Shown in pieces: positions 16,982-26,764 of a DNA stretch of 64,000 nt. Origin of the DNA: Acidobacteriota bacterium (GTDB lineage Bacteria; Acidobacteriota; Terriglobia; Terriglobales; Acidobacteriaceae); assembly GCA_021813745.1 (NCBI GenBank), contig JAKAJO010000106.1:1-64000 (forward strand), given 5' to 3'. The number at the start of each line of letters is the position of its first letter. Positions within the stretch are counted from its first letter, which is position 1. The notes beneath the pieces were generated by a model that saw nothing but the letters and a program-made list of their open reading frames with translations, had not been told where the DNA came from and searched no databases. Both the position numbers and the translations under genes were made by a program.

Positions 16982-18547
16982 TCAGTATGCTGCAAAAATC
17001 GACATCGCCACCACGGCTGCGCCGATGAGCAGGCTGGGCGGATCCTTCATCGCGAAGACCACAGGATCCTCATCGAGCTCTCCCCGAGCGGCCACCAACC
17101 AGACGCGCTGCAGCCAGTACAGCATCAGGGGCACAATCAGCCAGAGCCGGGCCGGGTGGCGGTACAGAATCGTGACGTCCGGCCGCGCGATGTACAGCAT
17201 AAAGACCAATACCGCTGCGTAGGCGCTGGCAGTCCCAAAACTGCGAATCTGCTCAATATCGGCCACCAGATATCCTCTGCCGTGTGCCTCCGTAGCACCC
17301 CGTTCGCGCAGATTCTCCAGCTCACTGAATCTCTTCACCATGGCCAGCGAAAGAAAGAGAAAAGTTGACAACCCACCCAGCCAGGGAGAGATCACCGTTC
17401 CCGTCGCCGCTCCGCCAGCCAGCAAGCGAAGAGTGTAAAGCGATGACAGCAGAAGCACATCCACCACTGCCACCTTCTTTAACGAAAAGGAGTAGGCCGC
17501 CGTCAGGCAGACGTAGAGCCCGAGCCAGAGCGCAAAGTGCAGGGGCAAAAAAGAAAGCAATGCCAGAGATGCGACGACGAGAACAACCGCTGCCCCGAGT
17601 CCGTTGAGCACTGAAAGGTCCCCTGCCGCAAACGGACGCAACCTCTTGGAACGGTGCAGACGGTCACTTTCGATGTCCAACATATCATTGACGAGGTAAT
17701 TGGCAGACGCCATCAAGCTGAAGCTGAAGAAGGCCGCAACTAACGCAGTCAGACCCCTCCCAGTAATGTTGTGGGTCATCAGGAACGGCATGGCTAACAG
17801 GATGTTCTTCGACCATTGATGAACCCGTAGGGCCTTCAGAAGGGTCTGCCACGGGGGGCGGCGGTCCTGAAAGACAGAGGCGACGCGGATGCCGCGCCTC
17901 CACAGCCCAATACGCAAACCCAGCGTTGGATTGGCGACCATGGCATTTTGTGCATGGGCAAGCAGCACCAGGTCCGCACGGGAGTTCCCTACGTAGTCAA
18001 ATACGGCAAAATGTTGCTGAACCCGCTCAAGTTTTCTGCGTGCGGTCAGATTTGTTTCCCCGTTTGTCGCAAGCACTCCGTTGAACAGATTCAGATGCGT
18101 GGCGACGCGGTCCGCCAGTGTCTGCTCCGCGCCAGTCGTGAGATAGATTGCGCGGCCATTCTTGTGCGCCTGCTCCAGGAATTGAAGAAGCGGGGTGTTG
18201 TAGGGGAGATGGGCGGGATGCAGCGGAGCCTGATTGGCCACATGGATCTTCAGCGTCGCACGTCCGTGAGTGGCCCAGCGAAGAACGTCCCAGAGGGCGC
18301 GCGGACCTCGCCGGGCATATTGACAGAGGGAGTCAAGCAGGGTGTCGGACTTGACGAGCGTGCCATCGAGGTCCACGCAGAGGGGAATGGCGGATTGGGA
18401 GGATGGACCAGCGGCAACGCTTTCGGACAATGGTTCCTCGCAAGATCGCGACACAACGACGTTGGATTCGATCCCTGGCAACCGCCCAGCGCGGCACCGT
18501 CTGGCGCCAGGACGTCTCTCGGCAAATGAAAAAAGCGGCGTTTCCAC
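16982..18547 (-). CDS. HAD phosphatase-UbiA prenyltransferase fusion
   Basis: A two-domain protein of up to 521 residues. The N-terminal HAD domain starts with DLDGTLV (Asp59 and Asp61). The C-terminal half is an integral UbiA prenyltransferase with the Mg-diphosphate motif NDMLDIESD near residue 287 and about eight to nine hydrophobic helices. Such fusions resemble decaprenyl-phosphate phosphoribosyltransferase-type UbiA proteins, which pair sugar-phosphate transfer to a polyprenol phosphate with dephosphorylation. That activity is an inference. The start is uncertain: GTG at 18547 is the longest, and GTG at 18454 would also keep the HAD motif. It stands alone between two RND loci. Confidence 0.82.
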   Translation of the reverse strand: METPLFSFAERRPGARRCRAGRLPGIESNVVVSRSCEEPLSESVAAGPSSQSAIPLCVDLDGTLVKSDTLLDSLCQYARRGPRALWDVLRWATHGRATLKIHVANQAPLHPAHLPYNTPLLQFLEQAHKNGRAIYLTTGAEQTLADRVATHLNLFNGVLATNGETNLTARRKLERVQQHFAVFDYVGNSRADLVLLAHAQNAMVANPTLGLRIGLWRRGIRVASVFQDRRPPWQTLLKALRVHQWSKNILLAMPFLMTHNITGRGLTALVAAFFSFSLMASANYLVNDMLDIESDRLHRSKRLRPFAAGDLSVLNGLGAAVVLVVASLALLSFLPLHFALWLGLYVCLTAAYSFSLKKVAVVDVLLLSSLYTLRLLAGGAATGTVISPWLGGLSTFLFLSLAMVKRFSELENLRERGATEAHGRGYLVADIEQIRSFGTASAYAAVLVFMLYIARPDVTILYRHPARLWLIVPLMLYWLQRVWLVAARGELDEDPVVFAMKDPPSLLIGAAVVAMSIFAAY

Positions 18548-18748
18548 GGATTATAAAGGGGCTTTTGATCTCCCTTCAGTGAAAAATTGGATGGCGCGCG
18601 GGAGTCCCGACCGGCCAACTTGCCGAGGGGTTAAACTTTTAGCAGCGTTTGAACGTCCCACTAGTACGGCGCGCTGTCAGAGCCTTCCGAAATGCGGGAC
18701 TCAAAAGTCGCCGCTGGCTCGCCACCAAAACAAGACGGAATCCACACC

Positions 18749-20071
18749 ATGCCCATGCTCGATACTACTGAGTCTCGTTTACCCGCATCCAATTCCGCCG
18801 GACCAGAACAGGGCCACAAGAAGACCGGCACTCGAATTGTGGTCTATGTCCTTTTGCTGGCTGCACTTGGATTCATCGTGTGGCGAATCCATCAGAACCA
18901 GATGCAGGCTACGGCCAAAAGCGCCAGCCAGATTGCAGCCCTGATGAACCGCCCCGCGCCAGTTCAGGTAACGTCCGTCGAACAAAGGCCAATGCCTGTC
19001 TTTCTTTCTGGCCTGGGCACCGTGACACCATATATGAGCGTCACGGTGAAGGCGCGGGTCGGTGGAGAGCTGCTTCCCGTCAAGTTTACGGAAGGTCAGG
19101 AAGTCCAGCAGGGGCAAACCATCATGGAGATTGACCCCAGCCCTTACAAAGCTGCCCTCGATCAGGCCAAGGGAAACCTGGCCCACGATCAGGCCCTGCT
19201 CAAGAATGCGCAGTCGGAGTACAAGCGCTATACGGCGCTGTATCAGGCCGGGGTGGTCTCCAAGGAAACGCTGGATGCCGACGAAGCCGCGATGGGTCAG
19301 TATGAAGGCGCAATTGCTGCCGACAAAGCCGCGGTGGACAATGCCCAGCTCCAGCTAAGCTGGTGCTTTATCCAGTCGCCGATCAACGGCAAAATCGGGC
19401 TGCGACTCGTCGATCCCGGGAATATTATCGCGGCCAACACGACCAACCTGGTGATTATCAATCAGCTTCGGCCGATCGCCGTGTACTTCACCCTGCCGGA
19501 GAACCAGCTGCCCCAGGTGCTGCAAAAGCTGCGGGCGGATGCTGAAATGCCAGTGGACGCTTACGACCGCAGTGACACGCACAAGATTGCCTCCGGGCGG
19601 CTTTTGGCGGCGGACAACCAGATTGACACGACGACTGGAACGGCTCGCCTCAAGGCTGTCTTCGATAACCAGGATGAGTCGCTCTTCCCCAATCAGTTCG
19701 TGAATATTCATCTGGTTCTGGAAAATCGCCCCAACGCAATCGTTGTGCCAACAGCAGCAATTCAGTCGGGCGTGCAGGGCACCTTTGTTTGGGTCATCGA
19801 CACGGATGCCTCGGGCAAGTCCACCGCTCGAATTCAACCAGTTAAAGTAGGCCTGACGGAAGGACAACTAACCATTCTGGAGAGCGGCCCGGAAAAAGGT
19901 ACCAATATTGTGGTGGATGGCGCGGAGCGGCTCCGCCCAGGGCAGGTGGTCACCGTGAGCACATCGCACTCGGATCGCACGGCCAACCCAGTGCAACCGA
20001 ATGCGGCGATCGGGAATCCGGCTGCCATGCCTGCCAGCGGCGCACCGCACGCATCGAGGACAAAAGAGTGA
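18749..20071 (+). CDS. RND efflux periplasmic adaptor, MdtA-like
   Basis: A 440-residue membrane fusion protein with a transmembrane anchor near residues 30-48. The first beta-barrel/lipoyl part begins [17 protein letters not shown], followed by a helical hairpin ([16 protein letters not shown]) and a C-terminal barrel strand [11 protein letters not shown], all typical of MdtA/AcrA adaptors. The ATG at 18749 is preferred; an in-frame ATG at 18692 adds 19 residues of no family character. Its stop overlaps the GTG start of the first permease by 4 bases (GTGA), so adaptor and permease are translationally coupled. The tail is rich in Pro, Ala and Asn. Confidence 0.93.
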   Translation: MPMLDTTESRLPASNSAGPEQGHKKTGTRIVVYVLLLAALGFIVWRIHQNQMQATAKSASQIAALMNRPAPVQVTSVEQRPMPVFLSGLGTVTPYMSVTVKARVGGELLPVKFTEGQEVQQGQTIMEIDPSPYKAALDQAKGNLAHDQALLKNAQSEYKRYTALYQAGVVSKETLDADEAAMGQYEGAIAADKAAVDNAQLQLSWCFIQSPINGKIGLRLVDPGNIIAANTTNLVIINQLRPIAVYFTLPENQLPQVLQKLRADAEMPVDAYDRSDTHKIASGRLLAADNQIDTTTGTARLKAVFDNQDESLFPNQFVNIHLVLENRPNAIVVPTAAIQSGVQGTFVWVIDTDASGKSTARIQPVKVGLTEGQLTILESGPEKGTNIVVDGAERLRPGQVVTVSTSHSDRTANPVQPNAAIGNPAAMPASGAPHASRTKE

Positions 20072-23000
20072 GCCCTTCCCGTCCATTCATTCTGCGTCCC
20101 GTCGCCACCTCGCTTCTCATGGTGGCGATTCTGCTTGCCGGGGCGGTTGGCTTTCAGCAGTTGCCCGTCTCCGCGCTGCCTGAGGTGGACTACCCCATCA
20201 TTCAGGTACTGACCTTCTATCCCGGTGCGGGTTCAGACGTGATGGCCTCTGCCGTCACCGCGCCGCTGGAGCGGCAGTTCGGCCAGATGCCGGGTCTCAA
20301 GCAGATGACCTCCGTGAGCTCGGGCGGCGGCTCAGTCATTACTCTCGAATTCAATCTGGAAGAGAACATTGATGTGGCAGAGCAGGAAGTGCAGGCCGCC
20401 ATCAATGCGGCCAACTCCTTCCTGCCGACTGACCTGCCGAACCCACCGATCTACAGCAAGGTGAACCCTGCCGACGCGCCCATCATGACGCTGGCCCTCA
20501 CCTCGAATACCCTGCCTCTCGACAAAATCGAAGATGCCGCAGATACCAACCTCGCCCAAAAGATCTCGCAGGTGCTGGGCGTAGGTCTCGTTTCGATTGC
20601 CGGCGGACAAAAGCCCTCTGTGCGCATCCAGGCCAATCCAGCCCAGCTTGCCGCCTACAATCTGAGCCTGGAAGATCTTCGGACAGCCCTGGCCGCCAGC
20701 AACGTGGACCAGGCCAAGGGCACCCTCAACGGCGCACGCCAGTCTTACACCATCGGCGCCAATGACCAGCTGCTTTCCAGCGCCGATTACAGACCTGTGA
20801 TTGTTGCGTACCGCAACGGCGCCGCCGTGCGTGCCTCAGATGTGGCCACGATTGTGGACGCCGCGGAGAACTCGCAGCAGGCAGCGTGGATGGATCGTCA
20901 ACCTGCCGTAATCGTCAACATCCAGCGCCAGCCAGGCGCCAACATCATCGCGGTTGTCGATCGCATCAAGAAGCTTCTGCCTCAGCTGCAGACCAGCCTG
21001 CCCGCAAGCGTGCAAGTGAAGGTACTCACCGATCGAACCGTCACGATTCGTGCGTCCGTCAAAGACGTCGAGTTTGAACTGATGCTTACCATCGCGCTGG
21101 TTGTGATGGTCATTTTCCTCTTTCTCCGAAACCTGGCGGCCACCATCATCCCCTCTGTCGCTGTGCCGCTGTCTATCGTCGGCACCTTCGGCGTGATGTA
21201 TCTGCTGGGCTACTCGCTCAATAACCTGACCCTCATGGCGCTCACGATTTCCACCGGGTTCGTCGTAGACGATGCAATCGTGATGATTGAGAACATCTCC
21301 CGATATATCGAAGAAGGCATGAGCCCGATGCGGGCCGCCCTGATGGGCAGCGAACAGATTGGTTTCACGATCATGTCGCTGACCGTCTCACTCATCGCCG
21401 TGCTGATTCCGTTGCTCTTTATGAGCGATGTGGTCGGCCGACTCTTTCGCGAGTTCGCCATCACACTTGCCGTCACCATCCTGGTCTCCGCAGTGGTTTC
21501 GCTCACACTGACGCCGATGATGTGCTCGCGCATTCTGAGGGATAAAACCCACGCGCAGGAAAGCCGCTTCTACCAGTGGTCCGAAAGGGTCTTCAACTCC
21601 ATCATTGCCGCCTACGGCCGAACGCTGCAAACGGTCCTGCGCTTTCGATTGCTCACTCTTCTAGTCACCATCTCGACCTTTGTCGCAACTGTTTTGCTGT
21701 TCATCATCATCCCCAAAGGCTTCTTTCCAGTGCAGGATACTGGCGTAATTCTGGGCATCAGCGAAGCTCCGCAGACAGTAAGCTTCGCCAGCATGGCCCG
21801 CCGCCAGCAGCAGTTGGTCGATGTCATTCTGCAGGATCCCGCCGTTGAGAGCGTCTCTTCCTTCATCGGTGTGGACGGGACAAATACGACCCTCAATTCC
21901 GGGCGCATCCAGATCAATCTCAAGCCGCTGGAGAATCGTGATATCTCAGCCACAGGCGTCATCCGCCGACTGCAGGGCAAACTGGATAAAGTGCAGGGAA
22001 TCCAACTCTTTCTGCAGCCGCTGCAGGACCTCACCGTCGCAGATCGCGTAAGCCGCACCCAGTTCCAGTATTCGCTGGAGGATCCGAACCAGGCCGAGCT
22101 TGCCACCTACACCCGCAAGATGGTGGAGGAATTGCGAAAAGAACCCTCCGTTACAGATGTCGCAAGCGATCTGCAAGACCAGGGACTGGGCGCTGAACTC
22201 GTGATTGATCGCGACACTGCGGCGCGCCTCGGCATTGCCATGGCCGACATCGACAACACACTCTACGACGCTTTCGGCCAGCGCCAGATTTCTACCATCT
22301 TTACGCAGTTGAACCAGTACCACGTTGTGATGGAAGTAGCGCCAGGCTTTCAGACGGCTCCTTCCACCCTGAGTAATCTGTACGTCAAGTCTGCCAACGG
22401 AACGCAGGTCCCGTTGAGCATGTTGGCGCACTGGACGCAAACCAAGGCGCAGCTCTCGATCGGTCATCAGGGACAGTTCCCATCCACCATCGTCAGTTTC
22501 AACCTTGCCCCCGGCAAGGCTTTGGGTGACGCCGTGAAAGCTGTGAATCAGGTGGAGCAGCGCATTCAGTTGCCAACCGCCATCAATGCCAGTTTCCAGG
22601 GAACCGCAGCGGCCTTTCAGTCTTCGCTCGCCAACGAGCCCCTGTTGATTCTCGCCGCACTGGTGACGGTCTACATCGTGCTGGGAGTTCTTTACGAGAG
22701 CTACATTCACCCGATCACCATTATTTCGACCCTGCCCTCCGCGGGTGTCGGCGCCTTGCTGGCACTCCTGATTACGCACTCGGAGTTCAGCATCATTGCA
22801 CTGATCGGCATTATTCTGCTCATCGGCATCGTGCAGAAGAACGCCATCATGATGATTGATTTCGCACTCGACGCGGAGAGGAATCAGCACAAACCGGCGG
22901 AAGAGGCGATTTTCCAGGCTTGCCTGCTGCGCTTCCGGCCCATTCTGATGACCACGATGGCGGCACTGCTTGGCGGCTTGCCACTGGCCCTCGGCGGCGG

Positions 23001-23181
23001 CGTTGGTGCGGAGTTGCGACGCCCCCTGGGCATTTCCATCGTCGGCGGTCTTATCTTTTCGCAATTGCTGACTCTTTACACAACGCCCGTGGTCTATCTT
23101 TACTTCGACAAACTGTCGCGCCGGCTGCATTTGAATATCCAGCAAACCAGCCTGCACGAAGAACCGGTCGCCGGCGACTGA
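20068..23181 (+). CDS. RND multidrug permease, MdtB-like
   Basis: A 1037-residue inner-membrane drug/proton antiporter of the HAE1 family, starting with GTG inside the adaptor stop. It opens with the typical [15 protein letters not shown]. The proton relay Asp401-Asp402 lies in [15 protein letters not shown], and the second transmembrane bundle has [14 protein letters not shown]. Its length matches E. coli MdtB (1040), without the insertion seen in its neighbour. It is followed after 13 bases by a second, homologous permease, so the pump may be a mixed trimer like MdtB2-MdtC (inference from family). Confidence 0.95.
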   Translation: MSPSRPFILRPVATSLLMVAILLAGAVGFQQLPVSALPEVDYPIIQVLTFYPGAGSDVMASAVTAPLERQFGQMPGLKQMTSVSSGGGSVITLEFNLEENIDVAEQEVQAAINAANSFLPTDLPNPPIYSKVNPADAPIMTLALTSNTLPLDKIEDAADTNLAQKISQVLGVGLVSIAGGQKPSVRIQANPAQLAAYNLSLEDLRTALAASNVDQAKGTLNGARQSYTIGANDQLLSSADYRPVIVAYRNGAAVRASDVATIVDAAENSQQAAWMDRQPAVIVNIQRQPGANIIAVVDRIKKLLPQLQTSLPASVQVKVLTDRTVTIRASVKDVEFELMLTIALVVMVIFLFLRNLAATIIPSVAVPLSIVGTFGVMYLLGYSLNNLTLMALTISTGFVVDDAIVMIENISRYIEEGMSPMRAALMGSEQIGFTIMSLTVSLIAVLIPLLFMSDVVGRLFREFAITLAVTILVSAVVSLTLTPMMCSRILRDKTHAQESRFYQWSERVFNSIIAAYGRTLQTVLRFRLLTLLVTISTFVATVLLFIIIPKGFFPVQDTGVILGISEAPQTVSFASMARRQQQLVDVILQDPAVESVSSFIGVDGTNTTLNSGRIQINLKPLENRDISATGVIRRLQGKLDKVQGIQLFLQPLQDLTVADRVSRTQFQYSLEDPNQAELATYTRKMVEELRKEPSVTDVASDLQDQGLGAELVIDRDTAARLGIAMADIDNTLYDAFGQRQISTIFTQLNQYHVVMEVAPGFQTAPSTLSNLYVKSANGTQVPLSMLAHWTQTKAQLSIGHQGQFPSTIVSFNLAPGKALGDAVKAVNQVEQRIQLPTAINASFQGTAAAFQSSLANEPLLILAALVTVYIVLGVLYESYIHPITIISTLPSAGVGALLALLITHSEFSIIALIGIILLIGIVQKNAIMMIDFALDAERNQHKPAEEAIFQACLLRFRPILMTTMAALLGGLPLALGGGVGAELRRPLGISIVGGLIFSQLLTLYTTPVVYLYFDKLSRRLHLNIQQTSLHEEPVAGD

Positions 23182-23194
23182 GGAACTGCGTACC

Positions 23195-26100
23195 ATGCAT
23201 CTGTCCGCTCCTTTTATCCGCCGCCCGGTTGCGACCACGCTGCTGAGTCTCGCGCTCCTGCTTGCCGGATCCGTGGCGTACTCAATTCTGCCCGTCGCAT
23301 CCTTGCCGGATGTCGATTTTCCGGTCATCGGCATCAGCGCAGGGCTTCCCGGCGCCAGTCCTGAAACCATGGCATCCGCGGTCGCCACGCCACTGGAGCG
23401 TCAGTTTGGCCGCATTGCGGGCGTCAACCAGATGACCTCAACCAGCGGCCTTGGCACCGCTTCGGTCATTCTGCAATTTGACCTGAACCGCAACATCGAT
23501 GCCGCCGCGCGCGACGTACAAGCCTCCATCAACGCGGCGCGCAGCCAGCTTCCGTCTTATCTGCCGCAGAACCCCGGTTACCGCAAGGCCAATCCTGCGG
23601 ATGCGCCCATCCTGATCCTCACCCTGACTTCCGACATCGTTCCCAAGCCGGAAATCTATGACATGGCTGACTCCATCCTGGCGCAGAAGATTGCGCAGAT
23701 TGAGGGTGTGGGCCAGGTCTTTGTGGGCGGCACTTCGCAGCCCGCGGTGCGCGTGGAGCTGAACCCGATGCTGCTGGCCAACACCGGAATCGGACTGGAA
23801 GCAGTACGAACCGCCCTGGCCAATGCAAACGCCAACCGGCCCAAAGGTGCCTTCCAGGATGCGAGCCACCGCTGGAACATCGACGACAACGATCAGATCT
23901 TCAAGGCCAGCGAATACGCCCCCATCATCGTCGGCTATAACCTTCAAACCGGTGCGCCGGTGCGCGTCGGAGATGTAGGCACCGTCAGCAACAGCATTGC
24001 AGACATTCACACCGCCGGCGTGGTTGGAATCAACCCGCTCAAAGGGCCTACGACCAAGCTCAAGACGGCGGTCATGATTATCGTCTTCAAGATGCCGGGG
24101 GCAAACGTCATCTCGACGGTCGACGGCGTCTTGCGCGCCCTCCCGCAGTTGCAGGCCGAGATTCCGCCCACCATCAAGCTCGATGTCGTTGCAGATCGCA
24201 CCATCAGCATTCGGCAAAGTGTCCGTGATGTCGAAATCTCACTCTTCATCAGCGTCCTTCTGGTGGTGCTGGTCGTATTCCTCTTCCTGCGGGAGGTATG
24301 GGCCACCATCATTCCGTCCGTGGCGGTTCCGCTCTCACTGGTCGGCACCTTCGGCGTCATGTACCTGCTGGGCTACACCGTGGACAACCTCTCGCTGATG
24401 GCCCTCACCATTTCCACCGGCTTCGTGGTGGACGACGCGATTGTCGTGATTGAGAACATCACCCGCTATATCGAAGAAGGGATGCAGCCCTTTGAAGCGG
24501 CGATGAAAGGCTCACGCGAGATTGGATTCACGGTCGTCTCCATGAGTACCTCACTCATCGCCGTCTTCATTCCGATTCTGCTTATGGGCGGGATCGTGGG
24601 CAAGCTCTTCCGCGAGTTTGCCGTTACGCTTTCGGTCGCCATCGCAGTTTCCCTGCTGGTATCGCTCACAACCACCCCGATGCTTTGCGCCAAGTTCTTG
24701 AAAGCGCGCGATGAATCCCGGCACGGAAAGATTTACCGCGCCAGTGAGCGCGCCTTCCTGTGGATGCACCATGAGTACGAGACCGGACTGCGCTGGGTCC
24801 TCCGCCACCAGTGGCTCATGCTGGGCGTTGTTTTTGCCACCGTGCTTCTCAATGGATACCTGTTCGTCATCGTTCCCAAAGGCTTCTTTCCGCAGCAGGA
24901 TACGGGCCGCATCGGCGGCACCACCCGCGCTGCACAGGACATCAGCTTCGACGCCATGCGCGACAAACAGCGCGAGCTCGCCCAGATGGTTCTGGACGAT
25001 CCCGCGGTCAATACGCTTGTCGCCTTTGCCGGCGGATCCGGCCCCGGCGGTGGCGCCCTCAATGTGGGGCGCATGTTCATTAACCTCAAGCCGCCCAGTG
25101 ATCGCAAAGGCGTCACGTCAGACATGGTGGTAAACCGGCTGCGCAAGAAATTAACGAGTGTCCCGGGCGCAACCCTCTTCCTTCAGGTCCAACAGGAGAT
25201 CCAGATTGGCGGGCGCGTCGCGGACGCACAGTATCAGTACACTCTCTCGGACGAAAATCTCGAGGAACTGAATCACTGGGCGCCTCGGCTTCTTGCGCGC
25301 ATGCGCACCATGCCGGAGTTGCGTGACGCCTCGACAGACCAGCAGGATCAGGGCCTGGCTGCGAATCTCGTCATCAATCGGGATACGGCTTCGCGTTTGG
25401 GAGTCACGGCCAGCGCCATCGATCAGACACTCTATGACGCTTTCGGCCAGCGCGAAGTCTCCACCATGTACACCGGTCTCAATCAATACTTCGTCGTCAT
25501 GGAAGTGGATCCGAAGTACCAGCTGAGTCCTGATTCCCTCAACGGAATTTACGTGAAGGCGGGCTCCACCGGTGCGACTACCGCACTGCCCAATACGGGT
25601 TCGGCAGGAAATCCCGCGGTTGCAGCGGCCGCTGCAACGGCCACTCCCGCGGCGCCAGCTTTCGCCACTGCACCGGTCGCCGCCGCGTCCGCCATCTTCC
25701 CGACCTCCGGAGGCGCACTCGTCGCTACCACCACAACCTCCGGTAGCGCGCCGGGGCTGAGCCCCACGATGGCCGGAACGCTTACAGGCATCGGTCCTGA
25801 TCTGAATGCCGCGCCTGCGTCGGCTTCCTCTACAGCCGCCCCGGCTGCTGCCGCAGCGCCAGCGCCAGCAGCCGCCACGCCGTCTGCAACCGGCGCCATG
25901 GTTCCGCTTTCGGCCTTTGCGCAGTTCGCCAGCGAGCGCACACCTCTGGCCGTCAATCACCAGGGGCAATACCCCGCCGTCACCCTCACATTCAATCTCG
26001 CACCGAACGTCGCACTCGGGCAGGCGGTCACCGCCTTGGAGCGTGCGCAGAGTGAGATGGGTATGCCAAGCACGGTCCATGCATCCTTCCAAGGCACCGC

Positions 26101-26671
26101 ACAGGCCTTTCAGGATTCACTCCGGAATGAACCCTATCTGATCCTGGCAGCACTCTTCGCCGTCTACATTGTCCTCGGCATCCTGTACGAGAGCCTGATC
26201 CACCCGTTGACCATTCTCTCCACATTGCCACCCGCGGGCGTTGGAGCCATTCTGGCCCTGCTCATCACCGGAACCGATCTAAGCATCATTGCCCTCATCG
26301 GCATCCTGCTGTTAATCGGCATCGTGAAGAAAAACGCCATCATGATGATTGACTTTGCGCTCCAGGCTGAGCGCGAGCAGGGACTGCCGCCTGTTGAAGC
26401 CATCTACCAGGCGTGCCTGCTGCGCTTCCGCCCCATCATGATGACCACCATGGCGGCACTCTTCGGCGGTCTCCCGCTGGCCATTGGCATGGGCTCCGGC
26501 TCCGAGCTGCGCCAGCCGCTTGGCATCACCATTGTCGGAGGGCTCATCGTCTCGCAGATGCTGACACTATTTACCACGCCGGTCGTCTATCTCTTCTTTG
26601 ACCGCCTGCAATGGAAAGTTATGAAGCTGCATCGACTGGACTCAGAGCTCGAAGAGGCCACCGGCGACTAG
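23195..26671 (+). CDS. RND multidrug permease, MdtC-like, with long Ala/Pro/Thr insert
   Basis: An 1158-residue partner permease in the same operon. It starts at ATG 23195 with GAGGAA upstream and opens MHLSAPFIRRPVATT. The proton relay pair is Asp413-Asp414 in [15 protein letters not shown], and [14 protein letters not shown] marks the second bundle. It is about 120 residues longer than MdtC because residues ~790-901 are a low-complexity Ala/Pro/Thr/Ser tract, placed in the periplasmic loop where the upstream permease has only a tight turn ([11 protein letters not shown]). A strong hairpin terminator follows 23 bases after the stop. Confidence 0.94.
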   Translation: MHLSAPFIRRPVATTLLSLALLLAGSVAYSILPVASLPDVDFPVIGISAGLPGASPETMASAVATPLERQFGRIAGVNQMTSTSGLGTASVILQFDLNRNIDAAARDVQASINAARSQLPSYLPQNPGYRKANPADAPILILTLTSDIVPKPEIYDMADSILAQKIAQIEGVGQVFVGGTSQPAVRVELNPMLLANTGIGLEAVRTALANANANRPKGAFQDASHRWNIDDNDQIFKASEYAPIIVGYNLQTGAPVRVGDVGTVSNSIADIHTAGVVGINPLKGPTTKLKTAVMIIVFKMPGANVISTVDGVLRALPQLQAEIPPTIKLDVVADRTISIRQSVRDVEISLFISVLLVVLVVFLFLREVWATIIPSVAVPLSLVGTFGVMYLLGYTVDNLSLMALTISTGFVVDDAIVVIENITRYIEEGMQPFEAAMKGSREIGFTVVSMSTSLIAVFIPILLMGGIVGKLFREFAVTLSVAIAVSLLVSLTTTPMLCAKFLKARDESRHGKIYRASERAFLWMHHEYETGLRWVLRHQWLMLGVVFATVLLNGYLFVIVPKGFFPQQDTGRIGGTTRAAQDISFDAMRDKQRELAQMVLDDPAVNTLVAFAGGSGPGGGALNVGRMFINLKPPSDRKGVTSDMVVNRLRKKLTSVPGATLFLQVQQEIQIGGRVADAQYQYTLSDENLEELNHWAPRLLARMRTMPELRDASTDQQDQGLAANLVINRDTASRLGVTASAIDQTLYDAFGQREVSTMYTGLNQYFVVMEVDPKYQLSPDSLNGIYVKAGSTGATTALPNTGSAGNPAVAAAAATATPAAPAFATAPVAAASAIFPTSGGALVATTTTSGSAPGLSPTMAGTLTGIGPDLNAAPASASSTAAPAAAAAPAPAAATPSATGAMVPLSAFAQFASERTPLAVNHQGQYPAVTLTFNLAPNVALGQAVTALERAQSEMGMPSTVHASFQGTAQAFQDSLRNEPYLILAALFAVYIVLGILYESLIHPLTILSTLPPAGVGAILALLITGTDLSIIALIGILLLIGIVKKNAIMMIDFALQAEREQGLPPVEAIYQACLLRFRPIMMTTMAALFGGLPLAIGMGSGSELRQPLGITIVGGLIVSQMLTLFTTPVVYLFFDRLQWKVMKLHRLDSELEEATGD
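25562..25897 (+). other. Low-complexity insert within the MdtC-like permease
   Basis: In-frame tract encoding about 112 residues dominated by Ala, Pro, Thr, Ser and Gly, bounded by YVKAG on the left and MVPLSAF on the right. The homologous paralogue immediately upstream joins these two borders with five residues. The insert contains no charged motif, cysteine or predicted membrane segment. It is expected to be a flexible periplasmic loop. Confidence 0.8.
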
Positions 26672-26693
26672 GCTCCTTCCAGGCCCTCGCGAC

Positions 26694-26730
26694 AAAAGGG
26701 GCCGAGCGCATTTTGCGCTCGGCCCCTTTA
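26694..26730. terminator. Strong bidirectional rho-independent terminator
   Basis: A perfect 13-bp GC-rich stem (GGGGCCGAGCGCA / TGCGCTCGGCCCC) with a TTT loop, flanked by AAAA on the left and TTTA on the right. It sits between the RND operon and the convergent glucan phosphorylase gene and can terminate both. Confidence 0.88.
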
Positions 26731-26764
26731 CTCTTCTTGAAGGATTGCGTTTCCGTGACACTCT

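Noticed and set aside
21946..23388. 480-codon minus-strand frame across the MdtB/MdtC-like junction
   Set aside because: It runs antisense to two well-supported RND permeases, has no ribosome-binding site and its translation has no recognisable domain.
25562..25897. Frameshift or assembly error explaining the Ala-rich tract in the MdtC-like permease
   Set aside because: The frame is continuous, both borders align in frame with the paralogue, and a similar insert exists in a second permease. A true insertion is the simpler reading.
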